A stretch of 42,561 nucleotides of DNA, taken from positions 1-42,561 of the forward strand of contig JAWLHA010000041.1 of assembly GCA_041690535.1 (NCBI GenBank), read 5' to 3'. The notes beneath the pieces are model-generated. The model did no database searches and was not told the DNA's origin. It was given only the letters and a program-made list of their open reading frames with translations. Of the stretch, positions 7,423 to 17,165 are shown piece after piece. Source of the stretch: JAWLHA01 sp041690535 (GTDB lineage Bacteria; Pseudomonadota; Gammaproteobacteria; Thiohalomonadales; Thiohalomonadaceae). The stretch's first letter is position 1; every line of letters starts with the position of its first letter. Made by a program: the position numbers and the translations under genes.

Positions 7423-8682
7423 ATGCTCGACAAACTTACCGCAAAGGATCAGCAGGCCCTGGACTATCACGCCCTGCCGACGCCCGGAAAATTGGCCACT
7501 GCGATCACCAAGCCGTGTGGTACCCAAGCCGAGTTGAGTCTCGCGTACACCCCTGGCGTGGCCATCCCGGTTCGCGCCATCGCCGCCGAACCGAAAAACG
7601 CCTATCGCTACACCGCCAAGGGAAATCTGGTGGCAGTGATCACCGATGGCACCGCCGTTCTGGGGCTGGGAAACGTCGGCCCGCTGGCGGGAAAACCGGT
7701 GATGGAGGGAAAAGCCGTCCTATTCAAGCGATTCGCTGATATCGATGTGTTCGACATCGAGGTGCAGGCGCCCTCGGTGGAGTCGTTCATCGAGACGGTC
7801 GCCAACATCGCTCCCACCTTTGGGGGGATCAATTTGGAGGACATTGCGGCGCCTCACTGCTTCGAGATTGAGCAGACGCTCATCGAGCGGTTGGACATCC
7901 CGGTTTTCCACGACGATCAGCACGGCACCGCCATCATCATTGCGGCGGGACTGCTCAATGCCCTTCACCTGCAGGGCAAGGCCCTCGAGGAGGCGCGGAT
8001 CGTCTGTCTGGGCGCCGGCGCGGCGGGGATCGCCTCGATGCGCCTGCTCGTGGCGCTGGGCGCGAAACGGGACAGTATTGCTCTGGTCGATCGCCAGGGG
8101 ATCGTGCATAGCGGGCGGGACGACCTCAACCGTTACAAGCAGGAATTTGCCTTAACAACCGAGCGACGCACCCTTGCCGATGCCATGGCCGGCGCGGATG
8201 TTTTCGTCGGCGTATCCGGGCCCGGCCTGATTGACGAGGCGATGGTGGTGTCCATGGCGCCCCGGCCGGTGATCTTTGCTCTCTCTAACCCGGACCCCGA
8301 GATCCGGCCCGAACTCGCCCGGGCGGTGCGTGACGACCTAATCATGGCCACAGGACGGAGCGACTATCCGAACCAGATCAATAACGTACTTGGGTTCCCC
8401 TTCATTTTCCGCGGCGCCCTGGATGTGCAGGCCCGCGCCATCAACGAAGAGATGCAGATCGCTGCGGTCCACGCACTCAAGGCACTGGCTCACGAGGCGG
8501 TCCCTCAGGAGGTGCTGACCGCGTATGGCATCTCGGCCTTGAGCTTCGGTCCCGATTACATCATCCCCAAACCCTTCGACCCGCGGCTGATCGAGCGTGT
8601 GCCGCCGGCCGTGGCGGCCGCGGCAATCGCCACTGGGGTGGCCCGAGCGGATTGGCCGTCCCACTACCCGGCGCAGAGGTGA
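7423..8682 (+). CDS. maeB: NADP-dependent malic enzyme, short form
   Basis: It decarboxylates malate to pyruvate while reducing NADP, supplying NADPH and linking the TCA cycle to gluconeogenesis. The 419-residue product holds the malic N-terminal domain (ITDGTAVLGLGNVGPLAG, with the catalytic Tyr region LAYTPGVA), the metal/substrate block FHDDQHGTA, and the NAD-binding domain with GAGAAGIA and SNPDPEI. It stops after the malic-enzyme domains and lacks the phosphotransacetylase-like C-terminal half of E. coli MaeB (759 residues). NADP rather than NAD use is inferred from the family branch. It lies downstream of the nuclease gene in the same direction, with an 85-bp gap. Confidence 0.93.
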   Translation: MLDKLTAKDQQALDYHALPTPGKLATAITKPCGTQAELSLAYTPGVAIPVRAIAAEPKNAYRYTAKGNLVAVITDGTAVLGLGNVGPLAGKPVMEGKAVLFKRFADIDVFDIEVQAPSVESFIETVANIAPTFGGINLEDIAAPHCFEIEQTLIERLDIPVFHDDQHGTAIIIAAGLLNALHLQGKALEEARIVCLGAGAAGIASMRLLVALGAKRDSIALVDRQGIVHSGRDDLNRYKQEFALTTERRTLADAMAGADVFVGVSGPGLIDEAMVVSMAPRPVIFALSNPDPEIRPELARAVRDDLIMATGRSDYPNQINNVLGFPFIFRGALDVQARAINEEMQIAAVHALKALAHEAVPQEVLTAYGISALSFGPDYIIPKPFDPRLIERVPPAVAAAAIATGVARADWPSHYPAQR

Positions 8683-8791
8683 TACGGAGCGGTACGGGTG
8701 CCCATGAAGGGGTGGCAGCTCACCCTCAAGATGGATCCCCTGGTGCGCACAAGGGCCGAGCGCGCCGGAAGGCGCTGCGGCCGCCCCTGCA

Positions 8792-9400
8792 TCAGGTCGT
8801 CAGCAGCGCCTCGGCGGTGGGGAGGTCGGCTCGCCGCATGGGCCGGCCGTCCACCGGGCTCAGGGGCGGGTGGCGCAGGCCGTCGACAGGGAAGATGGTC
8901 AGCTCGATGCTCTCTGAGCCTGCCTGAAAGGCGTAGAGGGGGTAGCGCTCGGCGCGCTGGGGGGTGGCTCGGAGCGTGCGCTCGTCCAGGCGGTAGTCGA
9001 TCCCCCTTTCCATCAGGAACACGCCCACCTCCTCAGGGGTGTGGACGAACAGATGCAGATGCACTGCAGAGTGGCGGTCCGCTGTCCCCTTGAGCACCTG
9101 ACCGACCAATCGGGGCTCGAAGCGGGCGAGAAGACGCATCGCCCGGACCGCCACCTCGCGGAGTTCTCTTAAGCGCTGTGGTTGGCTTTCGCCGCGGAAA
9201 AGCCGCAAGTGCTCGAACAGCGCCGCCTCGATCTCCTGGTTGGTGGGGAGGTTGCCGGTGGCGGTTTCTCCATACCGCGCCGCGGCTTTCCGCTTGGCAT
9301 GGGCGAAGTCGCGAATGCCGCTGTCGGCCATCAGACGTGCCGCCTCCTGCGCGATTTGGATCCGCAGGTGTTCGGCTTTTCCAGATGCCCGGCGTGTCAT
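8792..9400 (-). CDS. Conserved protein of unknown function (nucleotidyltransferase-like set-up not proven)
   Basis: I do not recognise this family with certainty. The 202-residue product is soluble, without signal peptide or membrane segment. The N-terminal part is helical and basic (IAQEAARLMADSGIRDFAHAKRKAAARYG, residues ~14-43). A middle part begins NLPTNQEIEAALFEHLRLF, and a C-terminal part has beta-strand-rich runs such as AVHLHLFVHTPEEV and SIELTIFPVDGLRHPPLSPVDGRPMRRAD. The ATG at 9400 follows AAGGGGG at good spacing. A conserved hypothetical gene also occurs between malic enzyme and nuclease/ponA genes in Pseudomonas, so it may be an ancestral member of this block. It is co-directional with mrcA, 90 bp downstream of it, and could be co-transcribed. 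Confidence 0.8.
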   Translation of the reverse strand: MTRRASGKAEHLRIQIAQEAARLMADSGIRDFAHAKRKAAARYGETATGNLPTNQEIEAALFEHLRLFRGESQPQRLRELREVAVRAMRLLARFEPRLVGQVLKGTADRHSAVHLHLFVHTPEEVGVFLMERGIDYRLDERTLRATPQRAERYPLYAFQAGSESIELTIFPVDGLRHPPLSPVDGRPMRRADLPTAEALLTT

Positions 9401-9490
9401 GGTCAGCCCCCTTTACTTTGTACCCACTGGTTAAGACTCCGCCAGTGCGGCTCCGTGCCGTTCCGCGCAGGGATTGGCGCTTGCAGCCGA

Positions 9491-11920
9491 TCAGAATAGT
9501 TGTTCCTGCAGGTCAGCTGCCGGCTTGGTGCCCGGAGAGGCTGGACGCACTGTGGTCTGGGTCGGGCGCTTTGGCACGTCTTCGGCCCGGAAGGTCTCAA
9601 AGATGGCGTGCGGGTTGTCGGCAGTGGCGAACTCTCCCGTCTCCGGATCGATGCGAACGGTCACCATCCCGGGCGGCTGAGCCATTTGCTGATCGGGCAC
9701 ACCTTTGAGCGCCTCGCCCATGAAGTCCACCCAGATGGGGAGGGCGGCGCCGGCGCCCGTCTCACGGTTCCCCAAGGGGCGCGGGTTATCGAAGCCCACC
9801 CACACGGTGGTGACCACGGCGTGGTTGTATCCGGAGAACCAGGCGTCGCGCTGGTCATTGGTGGTGCCGGTCTTGCCGGCGAGATCCGAGCGGCCAAGCT
9901 GCATGGCCCGGCGCCCTGTGCCGCGGCGGATCACGTCCTGCATCATGGAGGTGATGAGGTAAGCGTTTTGCGGGTGCAGGGTACGGGGAGCGAGGCGTTG
10001 TGGTTCCCCAGCGGCAGGCTGTTCCGTGGCCGGTTCCCGTTGCTCCACGGCTTGCCTGGAGGCGTCGGCCTCTTCGCAGGCGGCACACGCAATGGCTGGA
10101 TCGGCCTCGTAAAGCAGATTGCCGGCATCGTCCTCGATGCGTTGAATGAAGTAGGGTTCGATCAGAAATCCGCCATTGGCGAGTACCGCATAGCCCCGGG
10201 CCAATTCAAACGGCGTCACGGTGGCGCTGCCAAGGGCAAGGGAGAGATCTCGTGGCAGGCGCGCGGGGGTGAAGCCGAAGTTGCCCAAATGGCGGATGGC
10301 CGCGCCGATCCCAACCGTCTGGAGCACGCGAATGGAGACCAGGTTGCGGGAGCGGACCAGCGCCTCGCGCAATCGGGTGGGTCCATAGAACCGACCGCTG
10401 TAGTTCTCGGGGCGCCATTCGCTCTCCAGCTTGTCGTCGGCGAAGACCACCGGTGCATCGTTGACGAGGGTTGCGGGGGTGAACCCCTTGTCGAGTGCGG
10501 CGGAATAGATGAAAGGCTTGAAGTTCGATCCGGGTTGCCGCGAGGCCTGGGTCGCCCGGTTGAATTTGGAGTGGTAGAAATCAAAGCCCCCCGCCAGGGC
10601 TGTGACCGCGCCATCTTCCGGGCGCAGCGAGACCAGCGCCCCGGACACTGTCGGGAGCTGGGTCAGCACCGGTTGATCGGCGATCCAGCGCACCCGAACG
10701 ACATCCCCCACCTTCACTATGTCGCCGGCAGTTCGTGGCGGTGCGCCCTTGCGGTCGTCATCGATATAAGGAGCAGCCCAACTGAGTCCGTCCCACCCCA
10801 CGGTGATGATCCCGTGGCTTCTCGTAAACAGTGCAATCGCCTTCTCCTGCACCGCGACGACCACGCCAGGGAGCAAATCCGCTACGCTGGAGAATCGACT
10901 CATCTGCTGGTGCAGCATATCGAGATCGGCCTGTTCCGGGATTTGGAGGTGTGCTTCGGCGCCTCGAAATCCGTGCCGGACATCGTAATCGAGCAAACCT
11001 TGCCGAAGTGCGCTGTTTGCCGCGTTCTGCACCTTACCCTCGACGGTGGTGAACACCTTGATGCCCCGCGAGTAGGCCTCCTCGCCGAAGCGTGCCACCA
11101 GTTCGGCGCGCACCATTTCCGCAAGATAGGCTGCCTGGACTTGGACCGGGAGCTGATGGACGCTGGCGGTCACCGGCTCCTGCTGTGATTGTTCGGACTC
11201 GGTCGCCGAAATGTAACCCAGGTCCTCCATGCGGCGCAGCACGTAGTCCCGGCGAATGCGCGCGCGCTGTGGATTGACCACCGGATTAAAAGTGGAAGGG
11301 GCCTTCGGCAGGCCCGCAAGCATCGCGTACTGGGCGGTGGTCAGCTCGCCCAGATCTTTCCCATAGTAGACCTGCGCTGCGGCGGCGAAGCCGTAGGCCC
11401 GCTGCCCCAGGTAGACCTTGTTGAGGTAGAGCTCCAGGATCTCCTCCTTGGTGAGGTCCTGTTCGATTCTCAGGGAGAGGAAGATTTCGCTGATTTTGCG
11501 CAGATAGGTCTTCTCACTGCTGAGAAAGAAGTTGCGTGCCACCTGCATGGTGATGGTACTGCCGCCCTGGCCCTTCTCCCCGGTCCGCAGCAGGTGGTAG
11601 GCGGCACGGAGGAGCCCCTGATAATCGACGCCGGGATGCTCGAAGAAGCGATCATCCTCCGCAGCAAGCAGTGCCTGAATCATCTTCGGTGGGAACTGCT
11701 GGTAGCGCAGGGGAATGCGTTTCTTCTCGCCGAATTCCGCAATGAGCTCCCCCCCGCGTGAATAGACGCGCAACGGCACCTGCAGACGGACCTCCTTGAG
11801 GCTCTCGGTATCCGGCAGCGTCGGCGCCAGATAGGCGTACAATCCGGCGAGACCGCCCGCCCCGAACAGTCCGAGCACGAGCAGGGTGATAAATCCATAG
11901 CGCAATAGGCGGGTAAACAT
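9491..11920 (-). CDS. mrcA: Penicillin-binding protein 1A (bifunctional class A PBP)
   Basis: This inner-membrane enzyme polymerises glycan strands and cross-links peptidoglycan. The 809-residue product begins with a short cytoplasmic tail and one membrane segment (about 10-32). The glycosyltransferase domain (GT51) has the catalytic Glu88 in AAEDDRFFEHPG and the GGSTITMQVARN block (119-130). The transpeptidase domain has SXXK in SNFK, SRN, and KTGTT. Between them lies the OB-like insertion typical of PBP1A. Length fits the family (E. coli 850). It is divergent from pilM, an arrangement (ponA-pilMNOPQ) conserved in Pseudomonas and relatives. The C-terminal tail after the transpeptidase domain is Pro/Thr-rich. 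Confidence 0.96.
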   Translation of the reverse strand: MFTRLLRYGFITLLVLGLFGAGGLAGLYAYLAPTLPDTESLKEVRLQVPLRVYSRGGELIAEFGEKKRIPLRYQQFPPKMIQALLAAEDDRFFEHPGVDYQGLLRAAYHLLRTGEKGQGGSTITMQVARNFFLSSEKTYLRKISEIFLSLRIEQDLTKEEILELYLNKVYLGQRAYGFAAAAQVYYGKDLGELTTAQYAMLAGLPKAPSTFNPVVNPQRARIRRDYVLRRMEDLGYISATESEQSQQEPVTASVHQLPVQVQAAYLAEMVRAELVARFGEEAYSRGIKVFTTVEGKVQNAANSALRQGLLDYDVRHGFRGAEAHLQIPEQADLDMLHQQMSRFSSVADLLPGVVVAVQEKAIALFTRSHGIITVGWDGLSWAAPYIDDDRKGAPPRTAGDIVKVGDVVRVRWIADQPVLTQLPTVSGALVSLRPEDGAVTALAGGFDFYHSKFNRATQASRQPGSNFKPFIYSAALDKGFTPATLVNDAPVVFADDKLESEWRPENYSGRFYGPTRLREALVRSRNLVSIRVLQTVGIGAAIRHLGNFGFTPARLPRDLSLALGSATVTPFELARGYAVLANGGFLIEPYFIQRIEDDAGNLLYEADPAIACAACEEADASRQAVEQREPATEQPAAGEPQRLAPRTLHPQNAYLITSMMQDVIRRGTGRRAMQLGRSDLAGKTGTTNDQRDAWFSGYNHAVVTTVWVGFDNPRPLGNRETGAGAALPIWVDFMGEALKGVPDQQMAQPPGMVTVRIDPETGEFATADNPHAIFETFRAEDVPKRPTQTTVRPASPGTKPAADLQEQLF

Positions 11921-11965
11921 GGCGTCAGAACTAGAACTGGTTCACTGCATCTAAGGGTACATACC

Positions 11966-11971
11966 AGTATA
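11966..11971 (-). promoter_or_regulatory. Possible -10 element for mrcA
   Basis: TATACT on the minus strand lies about 45 bp upstream of the mrcA start, but no convincing -35 element is found at the right distance. Confidence 0.3.
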
Positions 11972-12020
11972 AAGTAGTTTGCCTGACCCGAACCATGCCC
12001 TCTGTCACACCGATTATTGG

Positions 12021-12049
12021 TTGACGGGTAGTTGAGTCTGGTATTTAAT
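12021..12049 (+). promoter_or_regulatory. Sigma-70-type promoter of the pilMNOPQ operon
   Basis: TTGACG (12021-12026) and TTTAAT (12044-12049) are 17 bp apart, each with one mismatch from consensus, about 45 bp upstream of the pilM start. This is one of the two best promoter matches in the window. Confidence 0.72.
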
Positions 12050-12095
12050 GTTATTAGACACGTATTGCACGTAAACGTGGGTACATAAAGGAAAA

Positions 12096-13169
12096 ATGGT
12101 CCTCTTGCCCAAGTTTTTGACAAGGACGAAGCCGTCAATTCTCGGACTTGATATCAGCACGACTGCAGTCAAGCTCCTGGAACTCAGCAAAAGCGGCGAT
12201 CGTTACCGCGTGGAAAGCTACGCGGTGGAGCCCCTGCCACCCAACTCTGTCATCGAGAAGAATATCTCCGATGTGGAGGAGGTCGGGCAGGCCATCAAGC
12301 GTGCTGTGAAGCGCTCTGGCACCCGGGCCAAGTTCGCGGCTGCGGCCGTGGCCGGCTCTGCGGTCATCACCAAGGTCATCTCCATGCCGGGCTCCTACTC
12401 CGATGAAGAGATGGAGAGCCAAATTGAGCTGGAGGCCGACCAGTACATTCCCTATCCACTGGAAGAGGTGAATCTCGATTTCGAGGTGCTTGGCCCCTCG
12501 GAGGACGACCCTGAGCGGGTCGATGTCCTGCTTGCCGCTTCCCGCGCCGAGAACGTGGATGTCCGGGTGGAGGCCATCGAGGTGGCCGGACTGACCGCCA
12601 GGATCATCGATGTCGAGGCCTATGCAATGGAGAATGCGTTCGCCCTTGTGGCGGATCAGATGCCCGATCACGGGGTGGGCAAGACCATTGCCGTGGTCGA
12701 CATCGGCGCAACGATGACGACCTTGAACGTCCTGCACGACCTCAAGACCATCTACACGCGTGAACAGGTCTTCGGCGGCAAGCAGCTCACCGAGGAGATC
12801 CAGCGGCGCTACGGCCTCTCCTATGAGGAAGCCGGCATGGCGAAGCGCCAGGGCGGGCTGCCGGACAACTACGTCCCCGAGGTGCTGGAGCCGTTCAAGG
12901 AGGCCATGGCTCAGCAGGTGAGCCGCTCCCTGCAATTCTTCTTCTCCTCCAGTCAGTACAATCACATCGACTACATCGTCTTGGCGGGGGGCAGTTCCTC
13001 CATCCCCGGTGTGGACGAGCTGATTGAACACAAGCAGGGCGTACCGACAGCTGTTGCCAACCCCTTTACCAACATGAGCATCGCACCGCGGATCAAGGCC
13101 CAGGTGCTTAGCAACGATGCACCGGCCCTGATGATCGCCTGCGGCCTCGCTCTGAGGAGTTTCGACTGA
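12096..13169 (+). CDS. pilM: Type IV pilus assembly protein PilM
   Basis: PilM is a cytoplasmic actin-like ATP-binding protein that docks on the N-terminus of PilN and forms the inner ring of the pilus alignment complex. The 357-residue product shows the actin-fold signatures: ILGLDISTTAVKLLELS near the N-terminus (phosphate 1), AVVDIGATMTTLNV (phosphate 2) and IVLAGGSSSIPGVDELI (adenosine region). The ATG at 12096 follows AAAGGA. It is the first gene of a tight operon; the next gene overlaps its stop (TGATG). Confidence 0.97.
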   Translation: MVLLPKFLTRTKPSILGLDISTTAVKLLELSKSGDRYRVESYAVEPLPPNSVIEKNISDVEEVGQAIKRAVKRSGTRAKFAAAAVAGSAVITKVISMPGSYSDEEMESQIELEADQYIPYPLEEVNLDFEVLGPSEDDPERVDVLLAASRAENVDVRVEAIEVAGLTARIIDVEAYAMENAFALVADQMPDHGVGKTIAVVDIGATMTTLNVLHDLKTIYTREQVFGGKQLTEEIQRRYGLSYEEAGMAKRQGGLPDNYVPEVLEPFKEAMAQQVSRSLQFFFSSSQYNHIDYIVLAGGSSSIPGVDELIEHKQGVPTAVANPFTNMSIAPRIKAQVLSNDAPALMIACGLALRSFD

Positions 13170-13726
13170 TGGCGCGCATCAATCTGTTGCCTTGGCGCGA
13201 GGGACTTCGGGCGCAGAAGAAGCGGGAATTCTTTGTCGCCATGGGGGGCACGGCCTTCCTCATGGTGGGGGTGGTCTTCTATGTGCATATGCACATCAGC
13301 GGGATGATTGACTACCAGAATTCCCGCAACAACTTTCTGCGCCAGGAAATCAAGCAGGTCGAGGCCAAGATCAAGGAAATTCAAGAGATCGAGAAGCAAA
13401 AGCAGCAGCTGATCGCCCGCATGCGCATCATTGAGCGGCTGCAGGGCAACCGGCCTGAGGTGGTGCACTTGTTCGACGAGTTGGCTCGCATCATTCCCGA
13501 GGGGCTCTATCTCACCAACCTCAAGCAAAGTGGCAAAAACCTCACTCTGGAGGGGCTTGCGCAGTCCAACGCCCGCGTCTCCAACTTGATGCGGAATTTG
13601 GATAATTCACCCTGGTTCGAGCGGCCGGTATTGGACATCATTCAGGCGAGCTCCAAAGGTGGCGAGCGAAGCCGCAGTTTCAAGCTGCGCGTCACACAGG
13701 CCATTGGGCAGAGTGAGGACAAGTGA
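13169..13726 (+). CDS. pilN: Type IV pilus assembly protein PilN
   Basis: PilN is a bitopic inner-membrane protein whose cytoplasmic tail binds PilM and whose periplasmic part pairs with PilO. The 185-residue product begins MARINLLPWRE, the INLLPWR motif that fits the PilM groove, followed by one membrane segment (about 22-40), a coiled-coil stretch rich in Lys, Glu and Gln (about 52-90), and a ferredoxin-like periplasmic domain. Its ATG shares a base with the pilM stop, indicating translational coupling. Confidence 0.97.
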   Translation: MARINLLPWREGLRAQKKREFFVAMGGTAFLMVGVVFYVHMHISGMIDYQNSRNNFLRQEIKQVEAKIKEIQEIEKQKQQLIARMRIIERLQGNRPEVVHLFDELARIIPEGLYLTNLKQSGKNLTLEGLAQSNARVSNLMRNLDNSPWFERPVLDIIQASSKGGERSRSFKLRVTQAIGQSEDK

Positions 13727-13727
13727 C

Positions 13728-14345
13728 GTGAACATCGACTTGTCACAGTTTCGCAATCTGGACCCCGAGAATATCGGCACTTGGCCCATTCTCGTAAAGG
13801 GCGTCATCATCAGCATTATTTCGCTGGCTGTGCTCGGACTCGGATATTATTTCGATACGCAGAATCAGCTCACTGAGCTTGAGTCCGTCCGTCAACAGGA
13901 GGAAAAGCTCAAAAAAGAGTTCGGCACCAAACAGGCCAAGGCCGTCAACCTGGATGCCTACAAGCAGCAGATGCGGGAAATGGAGGAGTCCTTCGGCACG
14001 ATGCTACGGCAGTTGCCGAGCAAGACGGAGGTCGCGGACCTGTTGGTGGACATAACGCAAACCGGACTTGCGAGTGGTCTCGAATTCACGCTCTTTCAGC
14101 CAAAAGCGGAATCACCCAAAGAATTCTACGCTGAACTGCCCATCGTACTGAAGGTGACTGGGGATTATCACCGGTTTGGCGCGTTTGTCGATGGTGTCGC
14201 GGCCTTGCCCCGGATCGTCACGCTTCATGACATCACGATCACCGGTCCGAAGGGCAAACTCATCATGGACGCCACGGCCAAGACCTACCGATACCTGGAT
14301 GATGCTGAGATTGCGGCGAGCAGGAAGGGGGCCAAGAAGAAATGA
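13728..14345 (+). CDS. pilO: Type IV pilus assembly protein PilO
   Basis: PilO is the bitopic partner of PilN and links to PilP. The 205-residue product has one membrane segment (about 23-42, ILVKGVIISIISLAVLGLG), a coiled coil after it (QLTELESVRQQEEKLKKEF) and a periplasmic domain ending in a Lys-rich tail. The frame is open upstream inside pilN, but the GTG at 13728, one base after the pilN stop and preceded by TGAGGA, gives the expected N-terminus. It overlaps pilP by four bases (ATGA). Confidence 0.95.
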   Translation: MNIDLSQFRNLDPENIGTWPILVKGVIISIISLAVLGLGYYFDTQNQLTELESVRQQEEKLKKEFGTKQAKAVNLDAYKQQMREMEESFGTMLRQLPSKTEVADLLVDITQTGLASGLEFTLFQPKAESPKEFYAELPIVLKVTGDYHRFGAFVDGVAALPRIVTLHDITITGPKGKLIMDATAKTYRYLDDAEIAASRKGAKKK

Positions 14346-14905
14346 TATGGTCTCATGCGTATCTCACGGCTATTCACCGCTCGGCATGCCGAAAATTCTC
14401 AGCCAAGCTCATCTGCTTGCTCGCGCCTGCCCTCTTGGCGGGCTGCGCGCAATCGGGATTCGCCGACTTGCGCGCTGAAGTCGACCGAATCAAACGTCAG
14501 CCGGCGGGACGCATCGCGCCCGTGCCCGAGTTCAAGACCTATGAGGGTTTCCATTATACCGCCTCCGAACTGCGGGATCCTTTTACCAAAGACGTCGAGG
14601 ATACCATTGTCGAAGACGCAGGGGGGGGGCTTCAGCCTGACAGAAGTCGTCACAAGGAAGCTCTCGAAGGCTTCCCGCTGGATACCTTGAAGTTCGTTGG
14701 GAACCTCGAGCTCAATGAACAAAACTGGGCAATCATCACCGCGCCCGATGGCTTGGTTTACCGTGTAAAGGCGGGCAACTACCTCGGCCAGAACTACGGC
14801 AAAATCACCGGCGTCAGTGAAACGCAACTCGACATTACCGAGTTGGTCTCCAATGGCAGAGGGGGTTGGATCGAGCGCCAAGCTGCCCTTGCTCTAAGCG
14901 AATGA
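14342..14905 (+). CDS. pilP: Type IV pilus assembly lipoprotein PilP
   Basis: PilP is an inner-membrane lipoprotein that links the PilN/PilO dimer to the N-domain of the PilQ secretin. The 187-residue product has a lipoprotein signal peptide ending LLAGC with the lipid-bearing Cys35, a flexible region, and a beta-sandwich domain (DTLKFVGNLELNEQNWAIITAPDG to LGQNYGKITGVSETQLDITELV) characteristic of PilP. The ATG overlaps the pilO stop (ATGA), so translation is coupled. The n-region before the hydrophobic core is somewhat long, so an internal start is possible. Confidence 0.95.
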   Translation: MIWSHAYLTAIHRSACRKFSAKLICLLAPALLAGCAQSGFADLRAEVDRIKRQPAGRIAPVPEFKTYEGFHYTASELRDPFTKDVEDTIVEDAGGGLQPDRSRHKEALEGFPLDTLKFVGNLELNEQNWAIITAPDGLVYRVKAGNYLGQNYGKITGVSETQLDITELVSNGRGGWIERQAALALSE

Positions 14906-14931
14906 AGAATAACATCAGGAGTCCCAGGTCG

Positions 14932-17055
14932 ATGAGCCTCCGAGCCTTTAGCCATACCGATCGCGTACGCCCCTTCTCGTGGACCGCTCTTGCGGGGCTG
15001 TTTATCCTAGCACTGCTTGGGGCAGCATCGGCCCAGGCCGCTGACGGCCGAGCCGTATTAGAGAATATCGACTTCGAGGCCATCCCTGGCGACAAACTGC
15101 GCATTGCTTTGCGGTTTTCCGGGCCGGCTCCAGCTGCGGGTGGTTTCACCATCGACAATCCTGCAAGACTTGCCATCGACTTGCCTAATACCAAGCTGGG
15201 ACTCAGCAATCGGGCGGTCGCCATCGAGCAGGGCGTCGCTCGTAGCCTGCGTGCAGTCGAGGGCGGTGAGCGGACCCGCATCGTGGTGAACCTTACCCAA
15301 GTGGTGCCTTATGACATGCGAACTCAGGGGAATGCGGTCTATGTGACCCTGGATTCCGCGACGAGCGCAGCCGCACCCAAGCCAGGGGTCACGGTTGAGG
15401 GGACCGCGCCGGCGGCGAATCGCATTTTGGATGTCGATTTCAGACGGGGCGAGGAGGGCCAGGGCCGAATCACCGTCAAGCTCTCCAGTGCTGCGACGGT
15501 TGTGGACCTCCAGGAGCGTGGAGGCAAAATCATTGTCGACTTTCTGAACGTGGCCCTCCCGGATAACCTGCAACGCCGCCTGGATGTCACAGATTTTGCC
15601 ACTCCGGTGGTGACCATCGATTCCTACAAGCAGGATCGCGGTGCGCGAATGGTTATCGCGCCGACAGGTGATTACGAGCATTTGGCTTACCAAGCCGGCA
15701 CCAACTTGACCATTGAGGTCAAGCCCGTGGATCGGGCCGAAAAGGAGCGGCGAGCCAAGGAGCAGTTTGGATATACCGGTGAGCGACTGTCACTGAACTT
15801 CCAGAACATCGAGGTTCGGGCGATCCTTCAGCTGCTGGCTGACTTCACCGGCCTGAACATCGTGGCCAGTGACACGGTTCAGGGGAACATCACCCTGCGG
15901 CTCAAGAATGTGCCATGGGACCAGGCCATGGACATCATCCTGAAGACCCGCGGGCTGGGCATGCGGCAAGTGGGTAACGTCATCCTCATTGCCCCCAACG
16001 AGGAGATCGCTGCACGAGAGAAGCAGGAGCTGGAGGCACAGGAACAGTTGAAGGAGCTGGCCCCTCTGCGGACCGAATTCTTCCAAGTCAATTACGCAAA
16101 GGCCGCCGACATTGCTCAGCTCTTGAAAGCCGAGGCCAACACGCTGCTGTCCGAACGGGGGAACGTCACGATTGATGAACGGACCAACACCCTGATGGTG
16201 TTGGATACGGCTGACAAGCTACAGGAGCTGGCGCAGCTCATCGAGAGACTGGACGTACCGGTCAAGCAGGTTCTCATCGAATCACGCATCGTCATCGCCA
16301 ATGACGACTACACCCGAAGCTTGGGGGTGCGTGCCGGCGGCTGGGGCCTGGGCCGGAGCGGCAACACTTCGGTCGTGACGGCGGGTAGTGCATCGGGTGC
16401 TGACGAGACCGCAACCAGCCTCGTGGATGACGATACCGCGCACATCACCATTCCATCCCTCAACGACCGGCTCAACGTGAATCTCCCGGTGGTCGGCCCC
16501 ACCGGCCAGCTCGCTCTGGCGATCCTCGGGCCCGACTACTTGGTGGACCTTGAATTGTCTGCCCTTCAACAGGAAGGCAGCGGCGAGGTCATTTCCAATC
16601 CACGGGTGGTCACCTCCAACCAGAAGGAGGCGCTCATTGAGCAAGGGGTGGAAATTCCGTATCAACAGGCTACATCGAGTGGGGCCACCAGCGTCGCTTT
16701 CAAGAAAGCAGTCCTGAGTCTCAGCGTAACGCCTCAGATTACCCCCGACGACCGGGTCATTCTGGACTTGGCCGTAAACAAGGACAGCGTTGGCCAGGTG
16801 TTCGGTGGTATTCCGACCATAAACACTCGCTCGGTTACAACCCAAGTCTTGGTGGACAACGGGGATACCGTGGTCTTGGGCGGAATCTACGAGCAGAGCC
16901 GGAACGAGACGGTGCAAAAGGTCCCACTTCTCGGGGATTTGCCGCTGATTGGTTTCCTTTTCCGCAACAAGACACATCTTGACGACAAAGCCGAACTGTT
17001 GATCTTCGTGACCCCAAAGATCCTGAAAGAGGGACTGAAGAGCTTTGCGCCTTGA
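14932..17055 (+). CDS. pilQ: Type IV pilus secretin PilQ
   Basis: PilQ forms the outer-membrane gated channel through which the pilus passes. From the ATG at 14932 the product is 707 residues with a signal peptide ending in AQA-ADG. Two AMIN domains follow, which in relatives bind peptidoglycan, then the STN/N0 domain (LSLNFQNIEVRAILQLLADFTG), an N1 domain, and the C-terminal secretin domain ending VPLLGDLPLIGFLFRNK and LIFVTPKIL. The 14932 start follows AGGAG (14917-14921); an earlier ATG at 14902 overlaps the pilP stop (ATGA), would add ten residues, and cannot be excluded. Length resembles P. aeruginosa PilQ (714). Confidence 0.95.
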   Translation: MSLRAFSHTDRVRPFSWTALAGLFILALLGAASAQAADGRAVLENIDFEAIPGDKLRIALRFSGPAPAAGGFTIDNPARLAIDLPNTKLGLSNRAVAIEQGVARSLRAVEGGERTRIVVNLTQVVPYDMRTQGNAVYVTLDSATSAAAPKPGVTVEGTAPAANRILDVDFRRGEEGQGRITVKLSSAATVVDLQERGGKIIVDFLNVALPDNLQRRLDVTDFATPVVTIDSYKQDRGARMVIAPTGDYEHLAYQAGTNLTIEVKPVDRAEKERRAKEQFGYTGERLSLNFQNIEVRAILQLLADFTGLNIVASDTVQGNITLRLKNVPWDQAMDIILKTRGLGMRQVGNVILIAPNEEIAAREKQELEAQEQLKELAPLRTEFFQVNYAKAADIAQLLKAEANTLLSERGNVTIDERTNTLMVLDTADKLQELAQLIERLDVPVKQVLIESRIVIANDDYTRSLGVRAGGWGLGRSGNTSVVTAGSASGADETATSLVDDDTAHITIPSLNDRLNVNLPVVGPTGQLALAILGPDYLVDLELSALQQEGSGEVISNPRVVTSNQKEALIEQGVEIPYQQATSSGATSVAFKKAVLSLSVTPQITPDDRVILDLAVNKDSVGQVFGGIPTINTRSVTTQVLVDNGDTVVLGGIYEQSRNETVQKVPLLGDLPLIGFLFRNKTHLDDKAELLIFVTPKILKEGLKSFAP

Positions 17056-17165
17056 CGAGTCCCTTGCGCTTGCCGGTGGCAGGGATACCGATTTACCATC
17101 AGCTTATGGATGGCCCCGAGACGGTAGGCGGCCAGTTACGATAACAAGAACACGGAGACGTGGTC

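Noticed and set aside
9500..11188. 562-residue open frame antisense to mrcA
   Set aside because: Shadow of the penicillin-binding protein, which has all catalytic motifs on the minus strand; the antisense translation shows no domain.
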